DNA of 64,000 nucleotides. It comes from Ktedonosporobacter rubrisoli. Its GTDB lineage: Bacteria; Chloroflexota; Ktedonobacteria; Ktedonobacterales; Ktedonobacteraceae. The stretch lies in assembly GCF_004208415.1 (NCBI RefSeq), contig NZ_CP035758.1:8928001-8992000 (forward strand), read 5' to 3'. Shown here one piece after another: positions 52,113 to 61,966 of the stretch. Every line of letters begins with the position of its first letter. Position 1 is the first letter of the stretch. The position numbers were made by a program, and so were the translations under genes. The notes under the pieces were generated by a model that made no database searches, was not told the origin of the DNA, and saw only the letters and a list, made by a program, of their open reading frames with translations.

Positions 52113-53587
52113 TCATTCCGTGGAGGCTGATTGATGGGTCCTGGCTTCCCGCTGGTCCGTTTGAAGTGGAACCACATCACTGGTCTCTTGATAAAAGGTG
52201 AGCAGGCGATCTTTGAGCTCGGCCAGGATGGTGGCAAGGGCCGGGTCGCTGATGCGATTGTGGAGTTCTTGCGGATCGGTACGTAAGTCGTAGAGCTCGT
52301 CGGATTCATAGAGCCGGCGCACATACTTGAATTCTTTGGTTCGGCACATAGTAGCTTTGGTATGTTCGGCTCCTTCGCGCTGCTGCAGGCTTAAACGTGG
52401 CCAGTAGAGGCCGTTGGTATCATGCGCTGATCGGCTCTCTAGCTCCATAGCCTGCTTTTCGCTATGGAGCCGCCCACCTTCACAAAAAGCTGCATCACGG
52501 CCTTGCAGGGTCGGATCGCTCAGGAAAGGCAGCAGGGAGCGCCCAAAGTGGGTGTGACCCGGTTCTAGCCCTAACAGATCCTCAATGGTTGCCGGAACGT
52601 CGATAAGCTCCGTCAGTTCTTCACAGATATGCGGCTGGACAGGAATAGAGGCAGGTGGCTTGATGATGAGAGGTACCCGCGTCAGGCAGTCAGCAAAGAT
52701 ATTCTGGGCCTTTTCCACGAGTCCATAGTCGCCAGTGAAATCACCGTGATCTGAGAAGAAGAAGATAGCGCTTTCATCGTAGATATTCGCCTCGCGTAAG
52801 GTGGCGATGAGCAGGCCAAAGAGATGATCAACGTACGCGCACATACCGTAGTAGGTTGCACGCAGCTCGGCCCAGCGCTCCTCGCTCCAACTTTGCATAT
52901 GCAGCGCTTCGTAAAGCCCTTTGAGCATAGCTGGCATATTGTGCCAATCTTCTGGGGCAGGAATACGCCCTGGCAGGTTGGCCCGATCTATCATGCTGAA
53001 CCAGGGGTCGCTTACCTGGTAAGGAGGGTGAGGATTATGGAGGGCCAGGTAGATGCAGAGAGGTTGCCCGGCAGGCGCGTTTAGAATAGCTTGAATCGCG
53101 GCCTGCACGCACTCCAGGTCATGCTCGGCTTCCCGCTCTACCTTGCCGATGAAAAACGAGTAGAATGCATCGCTCTCGGGTGTGCCACGCCAATCTTGTT
53201 TGGAAGAGGCTTTAGGCGTGGGCAAAAAGCGATAATCGCAGTAGGCTGTAAAGCCGTGCTGGGCCGGTACAACATCGTTCTTGCCGCCCCACCAGACATA
53301 GTAGCCCTCATCTTTTAAGGTACGCAGAAGCATGGGCTCGTCTGCTTGCAACATGTGGAACATGGTTCTATGCCCCGCACGTGGGGATACCAGCCAGTAA
53401 AGAATGAGCAGCGGCTCGGCGTGCAGACGGGATTCTGGCAATATGTGTTAACAAATGAGACAGCATCGCTTTGGATCAGTGCATCAAGAACAGGGGTAAC
53501 GGCGGTCGGATTGCCCGCGTGTCCAAGCACATCGCCACGCCACTGGTCGGGATTGAAGATAATGATATGTGGTTGTTTGGAGGCCAT
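52113..53587 (-). pseudogene. Type I sulfatase interrupted by a frameshift
   Basis: The first 70 codons (start 53587, AAGGAAG upstream) give the metal-site NPDQWRGDVLGHAGNP and the formylglycine motif CTPSR with Cys55. The frame then shifts at four Cs (53373-53376). The shifted frame continues HRTMFHMLQADEPMLLRTLK and the metal-site FFFSDHGDFTGDYGLVEK to 52113. One extra base gives an intact enzyme of about 490 residues that would hydrolyse sulfate or phosphonate monoesters. No signal peptide; the cysteine-type FGly site would need a formylglycine-generating enzyme. True decay and sequencing error are both possible. Confidence 0.82.
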
Positions 53588-53702
53588 AGATTTCTACTTC
53601 CTTCTTTTGCAGCTTAGGCTTCTATAATAGTTTATAGGTTGTGCGCAAGATGGGCAGAGGAGATTGCTGTTATTAGGCGCATAAGGGGAGAAAGCTATGG
53701 GC

Positions 53703-54620
53703 TTACCACAAGCTGATCCTCTTCTCCCTTGCATGTGAGAGAAGAAAGGCAGCGGCTACAAGGACGCTTGCGACAAGAATTCCCGATTCACCCGTCCATA
53801 GCAGGGTGGCAGGGCCATTTGTGGCACGATCGAACACTGTCTGGATGATGGCATTCCAGGCAGCATGCAAAACGATAGGAGGCCAGATACTCCCCGTTGT
53901 CAGGCGCAGCCTGGCCAGGAAAAACGCGATAGATGTCGTAGTGAGCAGAAAGGTGAGCGCAGAAAAAGTCGCTGAAGGAGATGACGGTCCTGTCGCATAG
54001 AGGCCTGAGAAGATGAGCGGAAGATGCCAGAGGCCCCAGATCAGCCCGCTCAGCAAAATAGGCTTAGGAACGCGAGCATCAATCAGGCGGGTCAGCATAT
54101 AGCCGCGCCAGCCGATCTCTTCACCAGCAGCGGTCAGGGTACCAATAATAGTCCCTAATGTCGTTGCCAGCAATAGTCTACACGAAAAATTGAGTAGCGG
54201 CGAATGCGCGATGAATGAGAGAGGTTGCAGGATGGCGTCTGAAGAGCCCCCTGTGGGGGAGACAAAGTGAGCCAGCCCCAGGCTCCAGGCTCCTCCATAG
54301 GCAATTAACCCTACGGCTGTGGGGAAGAGCAATGCGAACAAAATTGCACGCCACGATCGCCACCCTCCAGGACTAAATGACACGTCAGCAAAGCCCTCAC
54401 GAAGTACCAGGCGGGTGATGATCGAGGAGAGTCCGGGAATCCACATCAGCAGGGTAACCCAACTGAAGTTGTGGGTGACAATGATAGTCCCTTCGAGCAG
54501 AGCAGAGAGCGGGATCAGAAGAGCGAAAAAGAGCAGGAGCCCGCGTCGGGACCGGCTTCTTTGTGCTGTTTCTTCGGTTGAGGAGGCTAGAGCCTCTAAG
54601 GCGTTCGTCATCGATGTCAT
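53703..54620 (-). CDS. CPBP-family intramembrane metalloprotease
   Basis: A 305-residue protein with about eight transmembrane helices. Catalytic motifs: AAGEEIGWRGYMLTRL (EExxxR), LIWGLWHLPLIFSG (His) and VLHAAWNAI (HxxxN). Members (Abi/CAAX-like) cleave within membranes. An ATG three codons downstream is an alternative start. It is followed by a serine hydrolase gene upstream on the same strand, about 100 bases away. Confidence 0.88.
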   Translation of the reverse strand: MTSMTNALEALASSTEETAQRSRSRRGLLLFFALLIPLSALLEGTIIVTHNFSWVTLLMWIPGLSSIITRLVLREGFADVSFSPGGWRSWRAILFALLFPTAVGLIAYGGAWSLGLAHFVSPTGGSSDAILQPLSFIAHSPLLNFSCRLLLATTLGTIIGTLTAAGEEIGWRGYMLTRLIDARVPKPILLSGLIWGLWHLPLIFSGLYATGPSSPSATFSALTFLLTTTSIAFFLARLRLTTGSIWPPIVLHAAWNAIIQTVFDRATNGPATLLWTGESGILVASVLVAAAFLLSHAREKRISLW

Positions 54621-54721
54621 TTCTCCCTGTTTCCTATGATTTCTTTCATTGACTATTTGGACAGCATACTTTACCCTCTGAGTGACAGAAGATGAGAGGC
54701 CTCATCCTCTGCCACTGGAGA

Positions 54722-56347
54722 TTATCTGCGACGTAGAGATAGAGTAACTGTGCTCGAAGAGGCTGAAGCGTTGTTTCGCGCAGCCCGGAGCAAAAGCACA
54801 GCTCTCACAATCCCAATGAGTAGGGTGAGCAGCGAGAGAAGCAGTAATGCCCAGCCGAGATCTGGAAACATACCTGGAAGATCTAGCCATGATATTCCTC
54901 CAAGCACTATTGGGATGCCAAGGAGCAGGAGGAGCGCGAGGCCCACTTCCCAGGTCACCCGCAGGCTCGCCAGAAGCAAGGAGCGCTTGCGGGATAAGGC
55001 GCTCTGGAGGCGTTGTCCGAACATGCTAGACCAGCGCCGCAGGCGCCCGGCGGACCAGAGCAGGTAAATGGCCCATACAAAGAGGGTAGAATCCGCATAC
55101 AAGTAGAAGGATTGTACATTAAGCCCGGGAGCAGTATATGGTTCGGAGCCAGCGAGCAAACGGGTAAGGTTATTCTGCATGTACATGATAGGTTCCTGGG
55201 TCGGAAGGCTGGCTTCATTAACGTTCATCAATATTACCGCGCCCAGGTGGTGCTGTGGCTCCATCACTAGAAGTGAAGCATAATTCACTATGGTTCCTAG
55301 ATGATAGATGGCCGGAACTCCTGCTATGGAGCCATTGAACCAACCAAGACCATAGTTTCCCTTCAGGTCGAGAGCGGCCCCTTCTGGACCAAACGAGGCA
55401 TGCGGATTTCCTGCATACATGCGCGCGATTCCTTGTGGAGAGAGTATACTAGTGCCCTCATAGCGTCCACCATTCATCTGGGCAACAAGCAGATGTGACA
55501 AATCCTCTGCAGTAGAAATTACCATCCCAGCAGGACCAAGGGCGGGTAAATACAAGTTCTGCGTCGATCTGGGGAAGCCAAAGTACCAGGTATATCCTTG
55601 TTGCAATCCCTCTTGCTGGGCCTCTTTCAGTGAGAGGGTACTGTGGTTCATATGCAAGGGCGAAAAGATGTGTTGCTTGACATAGGTACCAAACTCTTCG
55701 CCAGAGATGGTTTGTACAATCAGGCCCAGAGTTTCATAGTTCGCATTACTATATTCAAAGGTCGTACCTACGGCATGGACAAAGGAACTAGAATGAAAAC
55801 TGCGTACCCCATCTTCCAGCGACCAGTTGCGCTTGCTTGGATCTGACAACCAATCTTTTCCCCCCAAAGAGCCAGAAATGCCGCTGGTATGATCTAATAA
55901 GTTAGCGATAGTGACTCTGCTAGATTGAACAGGGTCGGAGAGACGCCACCAGGGAAGGTAGCGTTGTACAGGGGCGTCCAGTTGCACCTTGCCAGCCTCC
56001 ACCAGTTGCATGATCGCCAGCGCTGTAATGGGTTTGCTCGATGATGCGATCATAAACGGCGTTTGTGGCGTGACTTTCATCCCCTCGTCATTGGCCTGAC
56101 CGAAGCCCTTCAGATGCACTACATGATCGTTCTGGATGATGGCTACCTGCACACCAGGGATACGTTTTTCTTGCATTCCGGCGGTGATGAAAGCATCGAT
56201 CCTGGCAAAATTCGGGGTCGTTACTGACGATGCGGCCAGTACAGGTCTGGCCACCATCATGCTATAGAGTATGGCTAGCAGTACTGTGAGCGCAAAACCG
56301 AGAGATTTTCGCTGCCCAGCTAGACATGTTATCTTGCGGATAGACAT
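54722..56347 (-). CDS. Serine beta-lactamase-like hydrolase with C-terminal membrane helices
   Basis: A 541-residue protein. The N-terminal signal/anchor is followed by a class C/PBP4*-type domain: SxxK in IASSSKPITALAIMQL, YxN in FEYSNANYETLGL, and a late HLGTIVNYASLLVM standing for KTG. Residues about 400-530 hold four hydrophobic helices (VTWEVGLALLLLLGIPIVLG and others). The fold includes esterases and D-aminopeptidases acting outside the cell. AAAGG precedes the ATG. Confidence 0.85.
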   Translation of the reverse strand: MSIRKITCLAGQRKSLGFALTVLLAILYSMMVARPVLAASSVTTPNFARIDAFITAGMQEKRIPGVQVAIIQNDHVVHLKGFGQANDEGMKVTPQTPFMIASSSKPITALAIMQLVEAGKVQLDAPVQRYLPWWRLSDPVQSSRVTIANLLDHTSGISGSLGGKDWLSDPSKRNWSLEDGVRSFHSSSFVHAVGTTFEYSNANYETLGLIVQTISGEEFGTYVKQHIFSPLHMNHSTLSLKEAQQEGLQQGYTWYFGFPRSTQNLYLPALGPAGMVISTAEDLSHLLVAQMNGGRYEGTSILSPQGIARMYAGNPHASFGPEGAALDLKGNYGLGWFNGSIAGVPAIYHLGTIVNYASLLVMEPQHHLGAVILMNVNEASLPTQEPIMYMQNNLTRLLAGSEPYTAPGLNVQSFYLYADSTLFVWAIYLLWSAGRLRRWSSMFGQRLQSALSRKRSLLLASLRVTWEVGLALLLLLGIPIVLGGISWLDLPGMFPDLGWALLLLSLLTLLIGIVRAVLLLRAARNNASASSSTVTLSLRRR

Positions 56348-56485
56348 TTAGAAACCTTTCTTATAGATCTTTTGAGGAATAGCAGAGAAAAAAGTCTGGT
56401 TCCTCCACTCGTGGTAGAACTCGCTTCACGGGGATACATTTTCTGTTATGGTCCGCCTCGCGTATTTAGAGAGTAACTGATGGAG

Positions 56486-56528
56486 TGTCCCGGCGTCATG
56501 ATGCCGCTGTCCCGACATATAAGGGACA
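56486..56528. promoter_or_regulatory. Repeated TGTCCC elements between divergent genes
   Basis: TGTCCC at 56486 and 56508 and the inverted GGGACA at 56523 lie in the 270-base gap between the serine hydrolase and the sensor operon. CGGC/GCCG is also inverted between the first two. These are possible operator half-sites for the NarL-type regulator encoded downstream. Confidence 0.35.
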
Positions 56529-56617
56529 TTGATCTCCTGACAACGGGATACACGAGTTGGTAAGCTGTATGCATAAAGACAAAGAAGATCTCTTGTTGAC
56601 TACCAAAGGATAGGCTA

Positions 56618-57361
56618 ATGGTAAAAATCTATAATTCCGAGCGAGCAGTACCTTTTATTGGGAAGATCAGTTTCCTGGTGCTTTCCTGCCCTCTCGGCTT
56701 GTTTTACTTCTTGACAATTTTTACTGGCTTCACGCTCAGCATCGCGACGCTAGTCATAGGGGTTGGCTTCCCTCTACTCGAAAGGACATGTGCTGTCGTG
56801 CATGCCCTCGCCAACTGGGAGCGTCAACTGATAGCAAGCACCTTGCGGCTATATCTTCCCAAAGGCGAAGACTCTTATTTAGAGCAGACATGGCGGCAGC
56901 GCTTGCGTAGCTTCCTCTCTGCATCCCTCACATGGAAAAGATGTTTCTACTTCCTGCTCAAAGTCCCTCTAGGGCTTCTCTCTTTTTGTCTGATATTGCC
57001 ACTGTTTTTTGCATCTGCAGTTTGCGTGCTAACGCCACTGTTCTACCTGGTGGGTACATATTTCCTGGCTAGCCCCCTTTCGGCAGGAGCCCCGGCCATT
57101 ATTTTCAAACTGGGAGGTATTATTCAACTCACCACTTCCTTTAATGGTACAATGTTTGCTAGATCGTTGGCGGTAATGGGTGCAGGATTTGTAGGCTCTT
57201 TACTTACCTATCTGCTGGTCAACGGCCTGGTGGCTCTCTCCGAGAGGCTAGCCAGGGCTTTGTTGACTGTGGGCCAGAAAAAGTCAGGGTGCGAGGAACA
57301 ACATGGCTCTCACCTGGATGCTGTGCCTGCTAGCACTCTGTCTCAAAAAAGCATATGGTAG
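56618..57361 (+). CDS. Sensor-domain membrane protein (putative-sensor family)
   Basis: A 247-residue protein with about four membrane helices arranged in two pairs. LSCPLGLFYFLTIFTGFTLS and LLKVPLGLLSFCLILPLFFA repeat the pattern found in the sensor module that often precedes NarL-type histidine kinases. Here it is a separate gene. AAAGGATAGG precedes the ATG. It probably partners the histidine kinase 77 bases downstream. Confidence 0.72.
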   Translation: MVKIYNSERAVPFIGKISFLVLSCPLGLFYFLTIFTGFTLSIATLVIGVGFPLLERTCAVVHALANWERQLIASTLRLYLPKGEDSYLEQTWRQRLRSFLSASLTWKRCFYFLLKVPLGLLSFCLILPLFFASAVCVLTPLFYLVGTYFLASPLSAGAPAIIFKLGGIIQLTTSFNGTMFARSLAVMGAGFVGSLLTYLLVNGLVALSERLARALLTVGQKKSGCEEQHGSHLDAVPASTLSQKSIW

Positions 57362-57438
57362 GAACGAGAAGCGTCTTCGTAGCCCGGTGGAAGTGATGCA
57401 AAGAGGAGAAGTCTTGGATAGTGAGAAAGCGGGAGCAT

Positions 57439-59595
57439 ATGAATAGGGAACGTCAGACTGAAGGAGAGAATGCAGAAACTACCAGTTTGCCATCTGAACG
57501 CGTGGAAAGTCAGGGCCAGGTGCGCAGTAGCTGGCTCCTGCTTGCACGGATTATCTGGACGATTATCACGCTGCTCTCGCTGTTACAGTTTGTGGTGTTA
57601 CTCCCAGCTATATTCAAGCTCTACTGGCAAGTTTGTCAGCACCAATGCGCATTAACAGAAACCAGGCCAGGAGTCTGGGGGATATCCCCAACGTTTTACG
57701 CGAGCTACCATCTTGTCTTTCTAAGCGTGCTGATGGTCGTTTGCAGCACCATCGGTATTCTGCTCTTCTGGCAGACAAGGGGAAAACAATCAGTCGATTT
57801 TATGGCCTTTCTGGCTTCGCTGATGATGGTCACTATCGGACCTTCGATTGTTCTCAACATCGTCTATCTCCAATGGCCGCCTACACAACTGGATGCTGCG
57901 ACCATGCTGGGGTTCGGCCTGCTCTCCTGTGGCAATATCCTGCTCATCCTCTTCCTTTTTCTCTTTCCCAATGGCCGTTTTGCGCCAGGCTGGATGATCG
58001 TACCTGTCAGCATACTGATCAGCGCCCTTCTCTTCTGCAACCTCTTTCTGCGCGTCGCTCAAACTTTGGGGGTGAGGTTGCCAGCCTATGTGCTGACTGT
58101 TGCTCTCGTGATATTCACCTTAATGACGGTAGGTGCCTTTGCCCTCAGTGTGGCCTCGCAAGTCTATAAATATCGCCGGATCTCTACCGCGGCGCAACAG
58201 CAACAAACAAAGTGGATTGTTCTTGGGATTGTTGTGCTCTTTGTGGCTTTCATTGTGCAGCAGTTCTTCAACTGGGTGTTGCCTTCGAACGCTCTGACTA
58301 CGCTCCTCTATATGACCATCGCCTATTGTGCCTACCTCTGTTTGCCGCTCTCTATCGGACTGGCACTGCTGCGCTATCAGCTCTGGAACGTCACCATCTT
58401 GATAAATCGAGCACTGGTCTATGGTGTTCTAACAGCTCTGGTGATCGGCTGGTATGTGCTCGTTGTTGGTGGTCTGGGCACACTTTTGCAGGCCTCGGGC
58501 AATCCACTCATTTCGTTACTTGCTATTGGGATGATTGCTCTGCTCATTCACCCGTTGCGCATCCGTTTGCAACAAGCTGTCAACCGTCTGCTCTATGGAG
58601 AGCGCGATGATCCCTATACAGTGCTCTCGCGGCTAGGGCAGCGTCTAGAAATGGCGATGGCAGCGGAAGCGCTGCTACCAACCATTGCTGAGACAGTTGC
58701 AGGAACCTTTAAGATTCCATATGCGGCCGTCACGTTGAAGCAGGGGGAACAGTTTAGCGTGGTAGCAGCTTATGGGCAACCCACTCAGGACCTCTTGCAT
58801 TTTCCCCTGAAGCACCAGACAGAGGTAGTAGGTGAACTGATCCTTGCTCCGCGCTCACCTGGCGAACCCTTTACTACAGCTGACAAACGGCTCTTAGCGG
58901 ACCTGGAGCGGCAGGCGGGGGCAACTGCGCACTCAGTCATTCTGGCAAGAGCCTTGCAGCGCTCACGTGAACGTCTGGTAACGGCACGCGAGGAGGAGAG
59001 AAGGCGTATACGCCGCGACCTACATGATGGGCTGGGACCTGTGCTAGGGAGCCAGATGCTCAAGTTGGACGCTCTACGTCAGCTGATGCAACGCGATTTG
59101 GTAAGAGCCGAATCTCTGCTGGTAGACCTCAAGCAACAAACGCAATTGTCCATTGCTGAGATTCGTCGGCTGGTTTATGATCTGCGCCCACAGTCGCTGG
59201 ATGAGCTCGGACTTATCTTCGCCTTACAGGAGCAGGCAGCATACTATGAGCGGAGTGGGGTGAAGATAATCTTCGAGATAGCCCAACCGCTTCCACTACT
59301 CTCTGCCGCTCAGGAAGTGGCCATCTATCGCATCATACAGGAAGCGCTTACTAATGTAGTGCGTCATGCGCAAGCACAAAATTGTACAGTGCGGCTCACC
59401 TGGGAAGATACGCTCTCAATTGAGATCTGTGACGATGGACGCGGCTTGCCAGAACAGCGAAGATCGGGCATCGGCCTCTCCTCGATGTTCGAGCGAGCTT
59501 CTGAATTGGGTGGTATCTGTACCATTGAGATGAGAACGACTGGTGGCACCTGCGTACATGTCTGTATTCCCTTACTGAAGGAGGACATACCATGA
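57439..59595 (+). CDS. Membrane histidine kinase, NarL/DesK (HisKA_3) type
   Basis: 718 residues from the ATG at 57439 (GGGAG upstream); a GTG six codons earlier is possible. Eight or more membrane helices fill residues 40-375. A GAF-like region (about 400-510) follows. The H-box is RRDLHDGLGPVLGSQM. The ATPase has N-box EALTNVVRHAQAQN and ICDDGRGLPEQR. It ends with a four-base overlap onto the response regulator. Confidence 0.92.
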   Translation: MNRERQTEGENAETTSLPSERVESQGQVRSSWLLLARIIWTIITLLSLLQFVVLLPAIFKLYWQVCQHQCALTETRPGVWGISPTFYASYHLVFLSVLMVVCSTIGILLFWQTRGKQSVDFMAFLASLMMVTIGPSIVLNIVYLQWPPTQLDAATMLGFGLLSCGNILLILFLFLFPNGRFAPGWMIVPVSILISALLFCNLFLRVAQTLGVRLPAYVLTVALVIFTLMTVGAFALSVASQVYKYRRISTAAQQQQTKWIVLGIVVLFVAFIVQQFFNWVLPSNALTTLLYMTIAYCAYLCLPLSIGLALLRYQLWNVTILINRALVYGVLTALVIGWYVLVVGGLGTLLQASGNPLISLLAIGMIALLIHPLRIRLQQAVNRLLYGERDDPYTVLSRLGQRLEMAMAAEALLPTIAETVAGTFKIPYAAVTLKQGEQFSVVAAYGQPTQDLLHFPLKHQTEVVGELILAPRSPGEPFTTADKRLLADLERQAGATAHSVILARALQRSRERLVTAREEERRRIRRDLHDGLGPVLGSQMLKLDALRQLMQRDLVRAESLLVDLKQQTQLSIAEIRRLVYDLRPQSLDELGLIFALQEQAAYYERSGVKIIFEIAQPLPLLSAAQEVAIYRIIQEALTNVVRHAQAQNCTVRLTWEDTLSIEICDDGRGLPEQRRSGIGLSSMFERASELGGICTIEMRTTGGTCVHVCIPLLKEDIP

Positions 59596-60248
59596 GGCCC
59601 ATACGTTTGCTCATCGCGGATGACCATCCTGTTTTCCGTGATGGTTTGCGTATCTTGCTGGATCTATTGCCAGAGATTGAAATTGTGGGGGAAGCAACAA
59701 ATGGGAAAGAAGTAGTAATCAAAGCGAGCGAATGCGGGCCTGATGTGATTCTGATGGATATTGGCTTGCCAGGCATCAATGGCATCGAGGCTACACGACA
59801 GATCCTACGCTCGAATCCCGGGATAAGTATCCTGATTGTGACTATGTACGAAGACGATGACTCGATATTCGCTGCTATGCGAGCTGGAGCACGCGGGTAT
59901 GTACTCAAAGGTGCCGACCAGGATGATATCTTGCTGGCGGTTCGGGCTGTGAGCAGCGGCGGAGTCATCTTTAGCCCGACGATTGCTCACCGGGCTCTGG
60001 CCTTTTTTGCAACGTTCACGCGAACAAGGGCGCAAGTGTTTCCCGAACTGACCGAACGCGAACGCGAGGTGTTAGAGTTGATCGCCCGGGGCGACAACAA
60101 CACGATTATTGCAGAGCAACTGATCATTAGCCCCAAGACGGTACGCAATCTAGTATCCAGTATCTTTAGCAAATTACAGGTTGCCAGCCGGGCAGAGGCC
60201 ATTGTACGCGCGCGTGAGGCGGGGTTAGGCCAGCAAGAGCTCGATTAA
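59592..60248 (+). CDS. NarL-family response regulator
   Basis: A 218-residue regulator. Receiver: LIADDHPVF acidic pocket, phospho-Asp in VILMDIGLPG, and the Lys in YVLKGADQ. The LuxR-type HTH is ELTEREREVLELIARGDNNT then LIISPKTVRNLVSSIF. It is translationally coupled to the kinase. Nearby candidate targets are the divergent serine hydrolase and CPBP protease genes. Confidence 0.93.
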   Translation: MRPIRLLIADDHPVFRDGLRILLDLLPEIEIVGEATNGKEVVIKASECGPDVILMDIGLPGINGIEATRQILRSNPGISILIVTMYEDDDSIFAAMRAGARGYVLKGADQDDILLAVRAVSSGGVIFSPTIAHRALAFFATFTRTRAQVFPELTEREREVLELIARGDNNTIIAEQLIISPKTVRNLVSSIFSKLQVASRAEAIVRAREAGLGQQELD

Positions 60249-60405
60249 ATCTCTTGTCAGTTCCACTCGCTGAAGACTGAAAGCTCTTTATTCCTACTTT
60301 AGATATTTCAGAGAGCTAGGGATACGTCGCGTAATTTACTATAGAGTATACTAAAAATATTGTATTATAGGTGTAGGAAAAAGAAATGTAGCGAAAAGGA
60401 AGAAT

Positions 60406-61026
60406 ATGATACAACCTTTACAGTTGATTGAACGGCATGCAGCAGAGTGGCATGCTGCAACCCATCATTCCTTCTTACAGGCTGTGAGCAATGGCTCGCT
60501 GGCCCCGCAAGCGTTTTCTGCCTGGCTGGTTCAGGATTATCACTTCGCTCAGGGAGAGCTAGCTTTTCAGGCGCGTCTTCTGGCCCAGGCCCCTCGCTCA
60601 GATCAGGCGCTTATCATAAACGGTCTTATTGCGATGAATGCGGAACTGAGCTGGTTTGAGTCCAAGGCTGACGAGTTTCAGCTTTCCTTGCACGATCCCG
60701 CGCTTCCCGTGACTGTGGCCTACGGAGAGTTTATGCACGGTCTTGAGCATGCCGCGTATCCTGTCGCGCTTATGTCCATGTGGGCGATAGAGTACGCATA
60801 TTTGGAGGCCTGGAAGACTGCTCTTCCCGGAAGTCCAAAATACCGTGAGTTCGTGGAGCGCTGGACCAATCCGGCTTTTCAGACTTTTGTGGGTGAGCTT
60901 GAACAGGCTGCGGCGGCCGCCTTGAGCAGTTTTGAAGCTGATAAAGAGGTGGATGCGGCTTTTCTTGATATTGCCCGGCTTGAGCGCGAATTCTGGGATA
61001 TGGCTTGGTCTCAGGCTTTACACTAA
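60406..61026 (+). CDS. TenA-family protein, TenA_E type
   Basis: A 206-residue all-helical TenA/THI-4/PQQC-fold protein. The AFSAWLVQDYHFAQGELAFQ segment carries the conserved active-site Asp. The position of the classical nucleophilic Cys is in SMWAIEYAYLEAWK, which has no Cys; this is the TenA_E subgroup, active on modified pyrimidines in thiamine salvage. A late FWDMAW carries Glu nearby. AAGGAAG precedes the ATG. An NMT1-type binding protein 2 kb away could serve the same pathway. Confidence 0.82.
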   Translation: MIQPLQLIERHAAEWHAATHHSFLQAVSNGSLAPQAFSAWLVQDYHFAQGELAFQARLLAQAPRSDQALIINGLIAMNAELSWFESKADEFQLSLHDPALPVTVAYGEFMHGLEHAAYPVALMSMWAIEYAYLEAWKTALPGSPKYREFVERWTNPAFQTFVGELEQAAAAALSSFEADKEVDAAFLDIARLEREFWDMAWSQALH

Positions 61027-61234
61027 GCAGTTGGCGAACGTTAGTTCGCCAGCCTGGCTATCTCCGATGCTTACCCTTGTTATTCCACATAGTCTCAGTA
61101 ACGGATATACCTCAGCTTTTATTCTGCTCGTGGGCGACAAGAAAAATTAGCACATGAGTTAGTCAGGTATGCTAAAATGGTTTTATGGTAAAAGTGCTTT
61201 TGTAGCGTGAGGATAATTTAGGAGCCCTGGTTTG

Positions 61235-61776
61235 ATGTATGGAGTAGTTTCTCTCTTTGACAGGCATACGACAGAAGCTATTAAAAGCCTGTGGGCAGAA
61301 CTGGCTGTCGATTTTGGCCTTCGCCGGATCGCTGAGGTGCTGCCCTATCCGCATGTGTCCTATCAAGTCGCAAGCCGTTATGATGAGCCGCAACTCATAA
61401 GGTTGTTAGAGAAGGTAGCGCAACAGACCAGGCCATTTACGATTCAGGCCACTGGTCTCGCCTTTTTACGGGCAGCCATCCGGTGCTTTATATACCTGTC
61501 GTACGCACGGGAGAGCTATCTTGCTTTCATCAAGAGCTCTGGTCGGCGATCTCGTGTGCCGCGCAAGAGATTATGCCGTACTATGAACCGGAGATCTGGG
61601 TGCCTCATATTACGCTTGCCGAGCACGATATTGAGGCGGAGAAACTGTCTCGCCTCATGGCTCGACTCTTCACGCGCGAATTGCACTGGAAGATTACTAT
61701 CGACAATTTGGCGCTCATTCAGGATACCGGAACGCAGCAGGTGTTGGGCTCTCAAGTTTACTTTCAGCAGCCCTGA
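61235..61776 (+). pseudogene. 2H phosphoesterase (2'-5' RNA ligase-like), frameshifted
   Basis: The first half (start ATG 61235, TAGGAG upstream) includes the first HxS motif in YPHVSYQVASRYDEP. The frame then shifts at a run of five Ts (61463-61467). The shifted frame continues as VLYIPVVRTGELSCFHQELW and the second motif VPHITLAEHD, ending at 61776. One extra T gives a full enzyme of about 180 residues. The family cleaves or ligates 2',3'-cyclic or 2'-5' RNA ends. Confidence 0.8.
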
Positions 61777-61966
61777 AACCCATAAGAGTGCTTATTAGGG
61801 TCGTTTTGCTTTGCTGGCGCGCGTCAGCAATCGCGTTCCACACTTTGAAAAGCGCTGAGCGCCGCTACTCTAAGCTTGTTCCACGGTCATGTTTGAATAT
61901 TTCTGCCGCGCCAGGGCTCTGCTTTGGGCAATCGTAGAGCAGTAAACAAAAGGAGCTGATCCGTTT

